From positions 124,001 to 188,000 of the forward strand of contig NZ_CP116871.1 in the NCBI RefSeq assembly GCF_031885415.1: 64,000 bases of DNA, given 5' to 3'. Below are positions 11,402 to 20,029 of this stretch, one piece after another. The notes under the pieces are model-generated. The model was not told where the DNA came from and made no database searches. It saw only the letters and a list, made by a program, of their open reading frames with translations. Both the position numbers and the translations under genes were made by a program. Numbering within the stretch: the stretch's first letter is position 1; every line of letters starts with the position of its first letter. This DNA is from Microbacterium forte. GTDB lineage: Bacteria > Actinomycetota > Actinomycetes > Actinomycetales > Microbacteriaceae.

Positions 11402-12607
11402 TCACCGGCATCCATACGCGGCGTCGATGTAGGACTGGGGCGGGTACCCGTAGGCCCAGACGCCGTTGGCGTCGTCGGTGAAGCCCATGCTGATCGCCCA
11501 GGCGGTGGCCCACTTCTCGATGCTGTCCTGGGTCGACGAGTCGTACATGTCCTCGCACTTCACGCTGATCGCATGGCCGACCTCGTGGGCGACGAGCGCT
11601 TTGCTGCGGTCGGCAGGCCACTGCTCCGCGACCGAGTTCGACAGTTCGATGGCCGCGCGATCGGGGTCGTCCCACCACCAGGTGGTGAGGCCTCCCATGC
11701 TGCCGTTGTAGCCGGCGTTGTTGACGATCTGATTCCAGTCGAACTCGAGCAGCACCCCGGGCGCGAGTGAGCGAGCGAAAGCCTCGATCTCCGTCCGTGC
11801 GGTCTGCAGGGGCCCGGCCTTCTCGGCGAGCTCGGCCTGTTCGGTCGCAACGACCTGCGCCGCTGCATCCTGCAGTGACACGAGTGTCTCGACGGCTGAC
11901 GCGTCGAGGCGTTCTGTGCCGGATGCTCGCGATGCCGCGTCGCGCAGTGCGATCACTGCATCGTTCTTCGCCGAGAGATGTGCGGACTCGAATGCCGGTG
12001 CGGAATCGGCCGCAGAATGGAGGACGGCCGCGCCGGCCTCGGTCACGGACGTGCCGGCGGTGGTCAGCGGGGGCATCATGCTGTCGAGGTCGGCTGCCAG
12101 ATCGTCGAGATCGCGCGTCTGCGCGGCCAGTTCGCCGGACGCCGCGAAGAGCTGCCAGAAGATGCCGGGTTTCTCATCTGCGGTCGGCAGGTCGTGGTCG
12201 AGAAGATCCTCCGCGGGAGTCACGACCTCGCGGGCATCGGTGGCGGCGGTCGACAGTGTTTCGCGGGCCGCTGGAGCGACGAGCACGCCGGAGTCGGTCT
12301 GCACGAGCAGGTCGGCGACGCCGAGGGTCGACGCGAGCGCGTCGAGCTCCTGCTGGAGTGCCTCTCCGGTGCTCGCGGTCGTGCCCAGGCTGGCGTCGAA
12401 CTCGGTGCGAGCCTCGTCATAGCCGAGGCTGGCGGTGATCTGGAGAAGCCCCACCGTCACGGCGGCGACCGTCGCCGCGACCGCGCCCAGGATCAGCGTG
12501 GGGCGTCGCCTCCGCCTTCTCGGTGCCGCTTCCAGCACGCTGGCGAAGCGCGCAGGGAGCGCGTGCCCTCCGATCGCGGAGGAGGCCACATCGACGGGAG
12601 CAGGCAT
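11402..12607 (-). CDS. membrane-anchored protein with extracellular zincin motif
   Basis: I do not recognise a named family. The 401-residue protein has a short N-terminus, an Arg-rich stretch (RRRRRR) then a hydrophobic helix at about residues 39-63, predicting a single-pass protein with its bulk outside. Residues ~65-310 are Ala/Asp/Glu-rich and likely helical. The C-terminus holds HEVGH at 341-345, a classic HExxH zinc site, and a Glu at 364 (IEKWATAW) in a position suitable as third ligand, plus two late cysteines. Start: the ATG at 12607 has ggagg about ten bases upstream. It lies alone between a terminator and tRNA-Gly. A cell-surface metalloprotease is possible but unproven. Confidence 0.75.
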   Translation of the reverse strand: MPAPVDVASSAIGGHALPARFASVLEAAPRRRRRRPTLILGAVAATVAAVTVGLLQITASLGYDEARTEFDASLGTTASTGEALQQELDALASTLGVADLLVQTDSGVLVAPAARETLSTAATDAREVVTPAEDLLDHDLPTADEKPGIFWQLFAASGELAAQTRDLDDLAADLDSMMPPLTTAGTSVTEAGAAVLHSAADSAPAFESAHLSAKNDAVIALRDAASRASGTERLDASAVETLVSLQDAAAQVVATEQAELAEKAGPLQTARTEIEAFARSLAPGVLLEFDWNQIVNNAGYNGSMGGLTTWWWDDPDRAAIELSNSVAEQWPADRSKALVAHEVGHAISVKCEDMYDSSTQDSIEKWATAWAISMGFTDDANGVWAYGYPPQSYIDAAYGCR

Positions 12608-12687
12608 TCTGTGGAGACCTCCGTGGGGAACCGGCGTACCACGACTCTAATGAGTGCGCCGCCTGAGAGGAGAAATCCCCGGGAAGA

Positions 12688-12720
12688 ACGAAGGCCCCCG
12701 CTGATCGCGGGGGCCTTCGT
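12688..12720. terminator. terminator downstream of tRNA-Gly
   Basis: A 14-base-pair perfect stem (acgaaggcccccgc / gcgggggccttcgt) with a 5-base loop lies a few bases beyond the 3' end of the minus-strand tRNA-Gly. It isolates the tRNA from the zincin-like gene downstream. Confidence 0.8.
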
Positions 12721-12726
12721 GGAATG

Positions 12727-12797
12727 AGGGGCTGACGAGAATCGAACTCGCATCATCTGTTTGGAAGACAGAGGCTTTACCACTAAGCTACAGCCCC
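12727..12797 (-). tRNA. tRNA-Gly (anticodon TCC)
   Basis: The reverse complement folds into a complete 71-base cloverleaf: acceptor GGGGCTG/CAGCCCC, discriminator T, D-arm, anticodon loop CTTCCAA flanked by a CTGT/ACAG stem, and T-arm GTTCGATTC. The anticodon TCC reads GGA. No 3' CCA is encoded. Confidence 0.97.
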
Positions 12798-12870
12798 GAT
12801 GTCGGCGAGGTCCGGGAGGACTGTGCCGACTCATCGATCATAGCGGACTCATGCGGGTGCTCGTGTCCGT

Positions 12871-12876
12871 TAGACT
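12871..12876 (+). promoter_or_regulatory. -10 element upstream of tRNA-Pro
   Basis: TAGACT (in TTAGACT) lies about 30 bases before tRNA-Pro. The 435-base stretch between the zincin-like gene and tig holds only the two tRNAs, a terminator and this element. A -35 is not clear. Confidence 0.45.
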
Positions 12877-12906
12877 CGGTGGGGCTGAATCTGCAAGCGG
12901 ATTCCC

Positions 12907-12980
12907 CGGGGCGTAGCTCAGTTTGGTAGAGCGCCCGCTTTGGGAGCGGGAGGTCGCAGGTTCAACTCCTGTCGCCCCGA
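12907..12980 (+). tRNA. tRNA-Pro (anticodon TGG)
   Basis: A complete 74-base cloverleaf: acceptor CGGGGCG/CGCCCCG, discriminator A, anticodon stem CCCGC/GCGGG around TTTGGGA (anticodon TGG, reading CCA), and T-arm GCAGG-TTCAACT-CCTGT. CCA is not encoded. It ends 62 bases before tig and may share its transcript. Confidence 0.97.
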
Positions 12981-13042
12981 CATGGCTTCAACGGCCTGAC
13001 AGCCGCGATTCAGCGCGGAAATCACAAGGAGAGCACACCAGA

Positions 13043-14569
13043 ATGGCGAACAGCACCGTCGAGAAGCTGACCCCGACCCGGGTCAAGCTCAGCATCACGG
13101 TCACCCCCGACGACCTCAAGCCCAGCATCGCGCACGCGTATGAGCACATCGCTCAGGACGTGCAGATCCCCGGCTTCCGCAAGGGCAAGGTCCCCGCTCC
13201 GATCATCGATCAGCGCATCGGACGCGGTGCGGTCATCGAGCACGCGGTCAACGAGGGCCTCGACAAGTTCTTCCGCGACGCGACCGTCGAGCACAAGCTC
13301 CGCGTCGTCGGGCGTCCGGCCGCCGACATCACGCAGTGGCCGAACGAGAAGGACTTCTCGGGCGACCTGCTCGTCGACATCGAGGTGGACGTCCGTCCCG
13401 AGATCGAGCTTCCGTCGTACGACGGCATCACGGTCACCGTCGACGCCGTCGAGGCTGACGACGCGGCGCTCGACGCCGAGCTCGAGAACCTGCGCGCCCG
13501 TTTCGGCACGCTCGTTCCCGTCGACCGCCCGGCAGCGAAGGGTGACTTCGTCGAGCTGGACCTCGTCGCGACGATCGACGGCGCCGAGATCGACCGCGCA
13601 GAGGGCGTGTCGTACGAGGTCGGCTCGGGCGAGCTGCTGGAGGGCATCGACGACGCGATCGAGTCGCTCACCGCGGGTGAGGACACCACGTTCCGTTCCG
13701 CGCTCGTCGGCGGCGACCACGCCGGCTCCGAGGCCGAGGTCGCCGTGACCGTGAAGGCTGTCAAGGAGCGCGAGCTTCCCGAGGCCGACGACGACTTCGC
13801 GCAGATCGCCAGCGAGTTCGACACGATCGCCGAGCTCCGTGCGAGCCTCGCCGAGCGGGTCTCGCAGCAGGGCGTGTTCGCGCAGGGCTCCGCAGCGCGC
13901 GACAAGCTCGTCGAGACGCTCCTCGAGCAGATCGACATCCCGGTGCCGCCGAAGCTCATCGAGGACGAGGTGCACAACCACCTCGAGGGCGAGAACCGCC
14001 TCGAAGACGACGTGCACCGCGCCGAGGTGACCGAGGCCAGCGAGAAGCAGTTCCGCACGCAGGTGCTGCTCGACACGATCGCCGAGCAGGCCGACGTGCA
14101 GGTCTCGCAGGAGGAGCTCTCGCAGTACCTCATCCAGTCCGCATCGCAGTACGGCATGGCTCCGCAGGAGTTCGTCGAGGCTCTGCAGTCGTCCAACCAG
14201 CTTCCCGCGCTCGTCGGTGAGGTCGCCCGCAACAAGGCCCTCGCCATCGCGCTCGGCAAGGTCAAGGTCGTCGACACCAACGGCAAGCCTGTCGACCTGT
14301 CCGACTTCGTCGTGACCGACGACGAGGCCGAGGCTGAGGCCGACGCCGCTGCTGACGAGAAGCCGGCCAAGAAGGCTCCTGCGAAGAAGGCCGCTGCGAA
14401 GAAGGCAGACGACGCCGACGCCGCTGAGAAGCCGGCTGCGAAGAAGCCCGCTGCGAAGAAGGCTCCCGCGAAGAAGGCCGACGACGTAGAGGCCGCTGAG
14501 AAGCCGGCTGCGAAGAAGCCCGCCGCCAAGAAGGCTCCGGCCAAGAAGGCGGCCGACAAGGCTGAGTGA
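13043..14569 (+). CDS. tig: trigger factor with Lys/Ala-rich C-terminal tail
   Basis: Ribosome-associated chaperone and peptidyl-prolyl isomerase that meets nascent chains at the exit tunnel. The 508-residue protein has the ribosome-binding loop with the GFRKGKVP signature (~residue 45), a PPIase domain ([14 protein letters not shown] onwards, ~165-245) and a C-terminal helical chaperone domain to about residue 430. Beyond it runs an acidic linker, then roughly 70 residues of [12 protein letters not shown] repeats resembling histone H1 tails. The start was taken at the ATG giving MANSTVEKL; an in-frame upstream region overlaps tRNA-Pro and is not coding. It heads the conserved tig-clpP1-clpP2 group. 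Confidence 0.96.
   Translation: MANSTVEKLTPTRVKLSITVTPDDLKPSIAHAYEHIAQDVQIPGFRKGKVPAPIIDQRIGRGAVIEHAVNEGLDKFFRDATVEHKLRVVGRPAADITQWPNEKDFSGDLLVDIEVDVRPEIELPSYDGITVTVDAVEADDAALDAELENLRARFGTLVPVDRPAAKGDFVELDLVATIDGAEIDRAEGVSYEVGSGELLEGIDDAIESLTAGEDTTFRSALVGGDHAGSEAEVAVTVKAVKERELPEADDDFAQIASEFDTIAELRASLAERVSQQGVFAQGSAARDKLVETLLEQIDIPVPPKLIEDEVHNHLEGENRLEDDVHRAEVTEASEKQFRTQVLLDTIAEQADVQVSQEELSQYLIQSASQYGMAPQEFVEALQSSNQLPALVGEVARNKALAIALGKVKVVDTNGKPVDLSDFVVTDDEAEAEADAAADEKPAKKAPAKKAAAKKADDADAAEKPAAKKPAAKKAPAKKADDVEAAEKPAAKKPAAKKAPAKKAADKAE
14405..14548 (+). repeat. tandem 72-bp repeat in the tig tail
   Basis: Two adjacent 72-base (24-codon) copies encode [24 protein letters not shown] blocks and differ mainly at two codons near the start and at synonymous positions, suggesting a duplication. 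A shorter third block follows up to the stop. Confidence 0.85.
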
Positions 14570-14590
14570 TCGAACACGATCTCGATGAGG

Positions 14591-14616
14591 GGGGCGGATG
14601 CTGCGGCATCCGCCCC
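14591..14616 (+). terminator. terminator after tig
   Basis: An 11-base-pair perfect stem (ggggcggatgc / gcatccgcccc) with a TGCG loop is followed by TTTCTCGT, 21 bases after the tig stop. Confidence 0.8.
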
Positions 14617-14679
14617 TTTCTCGTGGAAGACGACACCCCGAGAGCGAGGACGTGATGAAGACCTGGGACGAACGCATCG

Positions 14680-15147
14680 ATGAGGTTTGACGACGCATCG
14701 GGTGAAGAAGTCGGCGAGGAGACGATCGCGCGGATCGACGCGCTGGCCGCCGAACGCGGGCTCGACGACGCGCGGGCGCAGTTCGAGCGTGCGGGCGCGA
14801 GGGACTCCGCTGGGCGTCCCGCCGAGGCCGTGGAGCTCTACAGGCGTGCTCTCGCTCTCGGACTCGACGACGAGCATCGCCCGCAGTGCGCCATCCAGCT
14901 CGCGAGCTCGCTGCGCAACCTCGGCGCCTACGACGACGCTCTCGCCGTGATCCTCGCGGAGCAGGAGCGGTCTGCCGACGGGCCCTACCGGGATGCCGTG
15001 GCGACAGTGCATGCGCTGATCCTGGCGAGTTCGGGAAAGCCGGCGCAGGGACTTTCGGTGGCGCTGCTGGCACTCGTGCCGCACCTCCCGCGCTACCACC
15101 GCTCGATGACCGCGTACGCACACGAGATCGCGGAACTCGACGCCTGA
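14680..15147 (+). CDS. tetratricopeptide-repeat-like protein, start uncertain
   Basis: Small soluble helical protein (155 residues from this ATG) with TPR-like segments: AGRPAEAVELYRRALAL, IQLASSLRNLGAYDDALAVILAEQ and a third weaker repeat, suggesting a protein-interaction scaffold. The ATG has no obvious ribosome site. Just upstream, a GTG/ATG at 14652/14655 with a good site (gcgagg) opens a different frame reading MKTWDERIDE before a stop at 14690; removing one base near 14685 would join the two frames smoothly. Either this copy is frameshifted at its 5' end or the upstream mini-frame couples translation. Its function is not known to me. Confidence 0.75.
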   Translation: MRFDDASGEEVGEETIARIDALAAERGLDDARAQFERAGARDSAGRPAEAVELYRRALALGLDDEHRPQCAIQLASSLRNLGAYDDALAVILAEQERSADGPYRDAVATVHALILASSGKPAQGLSVALLALVPHLPRYHRSMTAYAHEIAELDA

Positions 15148-15228
15148 TATGCCGACGGCGAACACGGCCTGAGCGCTGCGTTGTCGCCGGTAGATTCGAA
15201 TCACTGAAACACGGAATCAGGAGCTGAC

Positions 15229-15825
15229 ATGGCTGCAGAACCCCTCCTCGCTACGAGCGTCTTCGACCGACTGTTGAAGGACCGCATCATCTGGCTGGGA
15301 TCGGAGGTGCGCGACGACAATGCGAACGAGATCTGCGCGAAGATCCTCCTTCTCGCCGCAGAGGACTCCGAGAAGGACATCTACCTCTACATCAACTCGC
15401 CCGGCGGATCGATCACCGCGGGCATGGCGATCTACGACACGATGCAGTTCGTCCCGAACGACATCGTCACCGTCGGAATCGGCATGGCCGCATCGATGGG
15501 TCAGCTGCTGCTGACGGCAGGAACGAAGGGCAAGCGGTACATCACGCCGAATGCCCGCGTGCTGCTGCACCAGCCGCACGGTGGCTTCGGCGGCACGTCG
15601 AGCGACATCCAGACGCAGGCGCAGCTCATCACCTCGATGAAGAACCGCCTCGCCGAGATCACGGCGGCACAGACCGGCAAGTCGGTCGAGCAGATCAACG
15701 AAGACGGTGACCGCGACCGCTGGTTCACCGCCGATGAGGCGCTCGAATACGGATTCGTCGACCACATCCGCGACTCGGCCACCGACGTCGTCGGTGGCGG
15801 CGGAACCGACCAGGACATCAAGTAA
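15229..15825 (+). CDS. clpP1: ATP-dependent Clp protease proteolytic subunit ClpP1
   Basis: Serine peptidase ring of the Clp protease. The 198-residue protein shows INSPGGS (oxyanion region), catalytic Ser at ~89 in GMAASMG, His at ~114 in LLHQPHGG and a likely Asp near DGDRDRWF. It precedes clpP2 by 20 bases; actinobacteria usually assemble a mixed ClpP1P2 tetradecamer fed by ClpX or ClpC. The start ATG follows an aggagc site. clpX lies 11 kb downstream rather than next door. Confidence 0.97.
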   Translation: MAAEPLLATSVFDRLLKDRIIWLGSEVRDDNANEICAKILLLAAEDSEKDIYLYINSPGGSITAGMAIYDTMQFVPNDIVTVGIGMAASMGQLLLTAGTKGKRYITPNARVLLHQPHGGFGGTSSDIQTQAQLITSMKNRLAEITAAQTGKSVEQINEDGDRDRWFTADEALEYGFVDHIRDSATDVVGGGGTDQDIK

Positions 15826-15845
15826 CGGAAAGCGAAAGGATTCCC

Positions 15846-16487
15846 ATGTACGCACCCACCTTCCGCTCTGCCGGCGACCTGCCCTCCAGCCGCTACGTGC
15901 TCCCTCAGTTCGAGGAGCGCACGGCTTACGGCTTCAAGCGCCAGGATCCCTACAACAAGCTGTTCGAAGATCGCGTGATCTTCCTCGGCGTGCAGGTCGA
16001 CGACGCGTCGGCCGACGACGTGATGGCCCAGCTTCTCGTTCTCGAGAGCCAGGACTCCGAGCGTGACATCACGATGTACATCAACTCGCCCGGTGGTTCC
16101 TTCACCGCTATGACGGCCATCTACGACACGATGCAGTACGTCGCGCCGCAGATCCAGACAGTGGTGCTCGGTCAGGCCGCTTCGGCCGCCTCGGTCCTGC
16201 TCGCAGGCGGGCACCCGGGCAAGCGTCTCGCCCTGCCCAACGCCCGCGTGCTCATGCACCAGCCGGCGATGGGCGAGGCCGGACACGGCCAGGCATCCGA
16301 CATCGAGATCCAGGCTGCGGAGATCCTCCGCATGCGTACCTGGCTCGAAGAGACGATGGCTCGCCACACCGGCAAGTCCGTCGAGCAGGTCAACCGCGAC
16401 ATCGATCGCGACAAGATCCTGTCCGCCGCCGAGGCGCTGGACTACGGCATCGTCGACCAGGTGCTCACTTCGCGCAAGCGCATGTAG
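15846..16487 (+). CDS. clpP2: ATP-dependent Clp protease proteolytic subunit ClpP2
   Basis: Second ClpP ring subunit, 213 residues, with a longer N-terminal segment than ClpP1. Catalytic Ser (~113) lies in GQAASAAS, His (~138) in LMHQPAMGE and the Asp region in [17 protein letters not shown] is conserved. It is co-transcribed with clpP1 (20-base gap with gaaagga) and followed by a strong terminator, so clpX must be transcribed separately. Confidence 0.97.
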   Translation: MYAPTFRSAGDLPSSRYVLPQFEERTAYGFKRQDPYNKLFEDRVIFLGVQVDDASADDVMAQLLVLESQDSERDITMYINSPGGSFTAMTAIYDTMQYVAPQIQTVVLGQAASAASVLLAGGHPGKRLALPNARVLMHQPAMGEAGHGQASDIEIQAAEILRMRTWLEETMARHTGKSVEQVNRDIDRDKILSAAEALDYGIVDQVLTSRKRM

Positions 16488-16503
16488 GCATCCGGCATGG
16501 AGA

Positions 16504-16533
16504 AGGACGTCGACCCCTCGGGGTCGGCGTCCT
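16504..16533 (+). terminator. terminator after clpP2
   Basis: A 14-base-pair inverted repeat (aggacgtcgacccc / ggggtcggcgtcct, one G-U wobble) with a very small loop is followed by TTTC, 16 bases past clpP2. Confidence 0.85.
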
Positions 16534-16573
16534 TTCGTCGTCTCCGGCGAATGTGCGACGATTTCGTCGAAAG

Positions 16574-16587
16574 TGCTCATATGAGCA
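16574..16587 (+). promoter_or_regulatory. candidate operator of the deo regulator
   Basis: TGCTCATATGAGCA is a perfect 14-base palindrome 54 bases before the regulator start, in the only intergenic space upstream of the deo operon. SorC/DeoR-type repressors commonly bind such dyads at their own promoter; assignment to this regulator is inference. Confidence 0.5.
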
Positions 16588-16641
16588 GATGGGTGCGCGA
16601 ACGGTGATGCCGTCGTAAGCTGGGGGAGGAAGGAGGATGCC

Positions 16642-17577
16642 ATGGAAGAGGAACTGATCATGGTTCGCGTCGCCGAGCTGTACTACGACGAGGACAAGAC
16701 ACAGGACGAGATCGGCGCCCTCCTCAAGCTCTCCCGCTGGAAGGTGGGACGGCTTCTCACTCAGGCCCGGGAGCGTGGCATCGTCCGGATCGAGATCGTG
16801 CACCCGCGTGCGCGCCGGCTCGGACTCGAACGCCAGCTCGTCGAACGTCACGGGCTCGCGGCCGCGGTGGTCGTTCCCTCTCCGGACGGCGATGACGGAA
16901 CACTCGAGCGCGTCGCTCAGGCCGCAGCCGACTACCTCACCGCGATGCGGCCTGTGCCGCGCACTCTCGGCGTCAGCTGGGGGCGCACTCTGCGTGCCGT
17001 GGCCGAATCGCTGCCGGACGGCTGGGCGACAGGCGTGACGGTCGTGCAGCTCAACGGGGGAGTGAGCCTCAACCGGCGCTCCGGTGGAGCCGCGGGCCTC
17101 GCCGTCACGATCGCCCAACGGGCATCCGGACACGTGTCCCTCCTGCCGAGCCCGGCGATCCTCGAGCGCGTCGAGACCAAGCAGGCGATCGAAGCGGACC
17201 GCACCGTCGCGGCCGTTCTCGTCGAGGCAGCCGAAGCGCAGGCGTTCCTGTTCACCGCGGGCCCGTGCGATGCGTCTTCCGCGCACGTCGAGAACGGCTA
17301 CCTGTCGGCATCCGATGTCGAGGAGCTCGCGCGTCGAGGTGCCGTGGGCGATGTCCTGGGGCGCTACATCGACGCCGACGGCAACATCGTCGACCCGCAG
17401 CTCGACGCCCGTACGGTCGGAGTCGACCTCGGGCGCCTGCGCGCAGCGAAGCGCTCGATCTTCGTCACCGCCGGTGACGCGAAACATGACATCGCGCGCA
17501 CAGTCGTCACCAGCGGCCTGTGCAGCGTTCTGGTGACAGATGAGACCACAGCACGAGCATTGTTGGAGGAACGATGA
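16642..17577 (+). CDS. deoR: SorC/DeoR-type sugar-responsive transcriptional regulator
   Basis: Probable repressor of the downstream deoxyribose genes. The 311-residue protein has an N-terminal helix-turn-helix (VAELYYDEDKTQDEIGALLKLSRWKVGRLLTQA, ~9-40) followed by a SorC-like sugar-phosphate binding domain (GVSWGRTLRAVA, VVQLNGGVS, LFTAGPCD). This is the architecture of B. subtilis DeoR, which senses deoxyribose-5-phosphate. The ATG is preceded by aaggagg at ideal spacing. The stop overlaps deoC by four bases (ATGA). The name is by context and architecture; an unrelated sugar ligand is possible. Confidence 0.85.
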   Translation: MEEELIMVRVAELYYDEDKTQDEIGALLKLSRWKVGRLLTQARERGIVRIEIVHPRARRLGLERQLVERHGLAAAVVVPSPDGDDGTLERVAQAAADYLTAMRPVPRTLGVSWGRTLRAVAESLPDGWATGVTVVQLNGGVSLNRRSGGAAGLAVTIAQRASGHVSLLPSPAILERVETKQAIEADRTVAAVLVEAAEAQAFLFTAGPCDASSAHVENGYLSASDVEELARRGAVGDVLGRYIDADGNIVDPQLDARTVGVDLGRLRAAKRSIFVTAGDAKHDIARTVVTSGLCSVLVTDETTARALLEER

Positions 17578-18575
17578 CGACCCAAGAACTCAGCCGCAGG
17601 ACGGCGGTGGACGTTCTCGGCGGTGAGCCGGATGACGCCACGCTCCGCCGGTTCCTGCACGGACTGCCCGGTGTCGACGCCGTCGGCCTGGAGCAGCGCG
17701 CTGCCGGGCTCGGCACGCGGTCGATCAAGACCACCTCGAAGGCCTGGGCTCTCGACACGATCATCAGGCTGATCGACCTCACGACCCTCGAAGGCTCGGA
17801 CACCCCGGGCAAGGTGCGGTCCCTCGTGGCCAAGGCCAAGAACCCGGATGCCGCAGATCCGTCGACTCCGAAGGTCGCCGCCGTGTGCGTGTACGGCGAC
17901 ATGGTGGGCGACGCGGTCGAAGCGCTCGGTGCGCTGCACGGTGACCCCGATGACGGACTGATCTCGGTCGCAGCCGTCGCCACAGCCTTCCCGAGCGGTC
18001 GATCGTCGCTGGCGATCAAGCTCGCCGACACCGCAGAGGCAGTCGCGGCAGGTGCGGACGAGATCGACATGGTGATCGACCGAGGAGCTTTCCTCTCGGG
18101 CCGATACGGGCTCGTCTACGACCAGATCGCTCAGGTGAAGGAAGCCTGCCGTCGCGTGGACGGCTCGTATGCCTCGCTCAAGGTGATCCTCGAGACCGGC
18201 GAGCTCAACACCTACGACAACATCAAGCGCGCCTCGTGGCTCGGCATCCTCGCCGGTGGCGACTTCATCAAGACGTCCACAGGCAAGGTGCAGCCGGCGG
18301 CGACGCTTCCGACCACGCTGCTCATGCTCGAGACGGTGCGCGACTGGCACCGCGGCACGGGCGAGCGCATCGGCGTGAAGCCCGCGGGCGGCATTCGCGC
18401 GTCCAAGGACGCGGTGAAGTATCTCGTCACGGTCGCCGAGACCGTGGGCGAGGAGTGGCTCCAGCCGCACCTCTTCCGCTTCGGCGCCTCGAGCCTTCTG
18501 AACGACGTGCTTCTGCAGCGTCAGAAGCTCACCACCGGCCACTACTCCGGCCCCGACTACGTCACGATCGACTAG
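17574..18575 (+). CDS. deoC: deoxyribose-phosphate aldolase
   Basis: Cleaves 2-deoxyribose-5-phosphate to glyceraldehyde-3-phosphate and acetaldehyde. The 333-residue protein belongs to the longer DeoC type. The Schiff-base lysine is seen in DFIKTSTGK (Lys ~233) and the second catalytic lysine in GVKPAGGIR. The substrate region EIDMVIDRG is present. It lies between its regulator and two aldehyde dehydrogenase genes, which could oxidise the acetaldehyde produced. Confidence 0.96.
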   Translation: MTTQELSRRTAVDVLGGEPDDATLRRFLHGLPGVDAVGLEQRAAGLGTRSIKTTSKAWALDTIIRLIDLTTLEGSDTPGKVRSLVAKAKNPDAADPSTPKVAAVCVYGDMVGDAVEALGALHGDPDDGLISVAAVATAFPSGRSSLAIKLADTAEAVAAGADEIDMVIDRGAFLSGRYGLVYDQIAQVKEACRRVDGSYASLKVILETGELNTYDNIKRASWLGILAGGDFIKTSTGKVQPAATLPTTLLMLETVRDWHRGTGERIGVKPAGGIRASKDAVKYLVTVAETVGEEWLQPHLFRFGASSLLNDVLLQRQKLTTGHYSGPDYVTID

Positions 18576-18586
18576 GAGCCCCACAT

Positions 18587-20029
18587 ATGTCATTCCTGGA
18601 ATACGCTCCGGCCCCGGAGTCGAAGGCGGTCCTGAACCTCAAGGACAGCTACGGCCTGTTCATCGATGGCGAGTTCGTCGACGGATCAGGAGCGAGCTTC
18701 ACGACCATCTCTCCCGCCGATGAGAGCCGCATCGCCGAGATCGCCACGGCGAACGATGCGGACATCGACCGTGCGGTCGCCGCCGCGCGTCGTGCCTACG
18801 ACAAGACCTGGTCGAAGATGAGCGGTCGCGATCGGGGCAAGTACCTGTTCCGCATCGCACGCCTCGTGCAGGAGCGCGCCCGCGAGCTCGCCGTCGCCGA
18901 GAGCCTCGACAACGGCAAGCCGATCAAGGAGAGTCGCGACGTCGACGTTCCCCTGGTCGCATCCTGGTTCTTCTACTACGCGGGCTGGGCCGACAAGCTC
19001 GACCACGCGGGCCTCGGCGCGAACCCCCGGGCGCTCGGCGTCGCGGGGCAGATCATCCCCTGGAACTTCCCGCTGCTGATGCTCGCGTGGAAGCTCGCTC
19101 CCGCTCTGGCAGCCGGCAACACCATCGTGCTCAAGCCCGCCGAGACCACGCCGCTGACGGCGCTGATCTTCGCGGAGATCCTCCAGCAGGCCGACCTTCC
19201 CGCCGGCGTCGTCAACATCGTGACGGGCGCAGGTGCGACCGGTGCGACTCTCGTGCGCCACCCCGATGTCGACAAGGTCGCGTTCACCGGTTCGACCGGA
19301 GTCGGGCGCGACATCGCCCGAGCCGTCGCAGGAACCGACAAGAAGGTCACGCTCGAGCTGGGCGGCAAGGCGGCGAACATCGTGTTCGACGACGCGCCGA
19401 TCGATCAGGCCATCGAGGGCATCGTCAACGGCATCTTCTTCAACCAGGGCCACGTCTGCTGTGCCGGAAGCCGCCTGCTCGTGCAGGAGTCGATCCACGA
19501 CGAGGTCATCGACCGACTGAAGAACCGTCTGTCGACGCTGCGGCTCGGCGACCCTCTCGACAAGAACACCGACATCGGCGCGATCAACTCGGCGGCGCAG
19601 CTCGCGCGCATCCGTGAGCTCAGCGACATCGGCGAGGCCGAGGGAGCGGAGCGCTGGACCGCTGATTGCGCGATCCCCGACAAGGGGTTCTGGTTCGCCC
19701 CGACGATCTTCACCGGCGTCGAGGCGTCGCACAGGATCGCCCGTGACGAGGTGTTCGGACCCGTTCTCTCGGTGCTCACGTTCCGCACTCCGGCCGAGGC
19801 GATCGCGAAGGCGAACAACACCCCGTACGGTCTGTCCGCGGGCATCTGGTCGGACAAGGGATCCCGCATCCTGGCCGTGGCCGACCGCCTGCGGGCGGGC
19901 GTCATCTGGGCGAACACCTTCAACCGATTCGACCCGTCGAGCCCGTTCGGCGGATACAAGGAGTCCGGATACGGCCGCGAAGGCGGACGTCAGGGTCTCA
20001 CCGCATACCTGAAGGGGGCATCCGCATGA
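18587..20029 (+). CDS. NAD-dependent aldehyde dehydrogenase
   Basis: Full-length aldehyde dehydrogenase, 480 residues. NAD-binding IPWNFPLLM and KPAETTPLTA, FTGSTGVGR, catalytic Glu in LELGGKAANIV (~257) and catalytic Cys in NQGHVCCAGSR (290/291) are all intact, as is the C-terminal SPFGGYKESGYGREGG. The ATG lies 11 bases after deoC with a weak ribosome site (aggagc). Context suggests oxidation of acetaldehyde from DeoC to acetate; the substrate is inferred. Its stop overlaps the next gene by four bases. Confidence 0.93.
   Translation: MSFLEYAPAPESKAVLNLKDSYGLFIDGEFVDGSGASFTTISPADESRIAEIATANDADIDRAVAAARRAYDKTWSKMSGRDRGKYLFRIARLVQERARELAVAESLDNGKPIKESRDVDVPLVASWFFYYAGWADKLDHAGLGANPRALGVAGQIIPWNFPLLMLAWKLAPALAAGNTIVLKPAETTPLTALIFAEILQQADLPAGVVNIVTGAGATGATLVRHPDVDKVAFTGSTGVGRDIARAVAGTDKKVTLELGGKAANIVFDDAPIDQAIEGIVNGIFFNQGHVCCAGSRLLVQESIHDEVIDRLKNRLSTLRLGDPLDKNTDIGAINSAAQLARIRELSDIGEAEGAERWTADCAIPDKGFWFAPTIFTGVEASHRIARDEVFGPVLSVLTFRTPAEAIAKANNTPYGLSAGIWSDKGSRILAVADRLRAGVIWANTFNRFDPSSPFGGYKESGYGREGGRQGLTAYLKGASA

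Noticed and set aside
12727..12980. tRNA pair as an integration (att) site
   Set aside because: No direct repeat of a tRNA 3' end, integrase or mobile gene was seen nearby.
14405..14548. Repeat array as possible CRISPR or minisatellite
   Set aside because: The 72-bp units are in-frame coding sequence for the trigger factor tail with no spacers.
13022..15204. Long open frames antisense to tig and the TPR gene
   Set aside because: Two different antisense frames run through the same region, which is expected from third-position GC bias; neither shows a recognisable protein.
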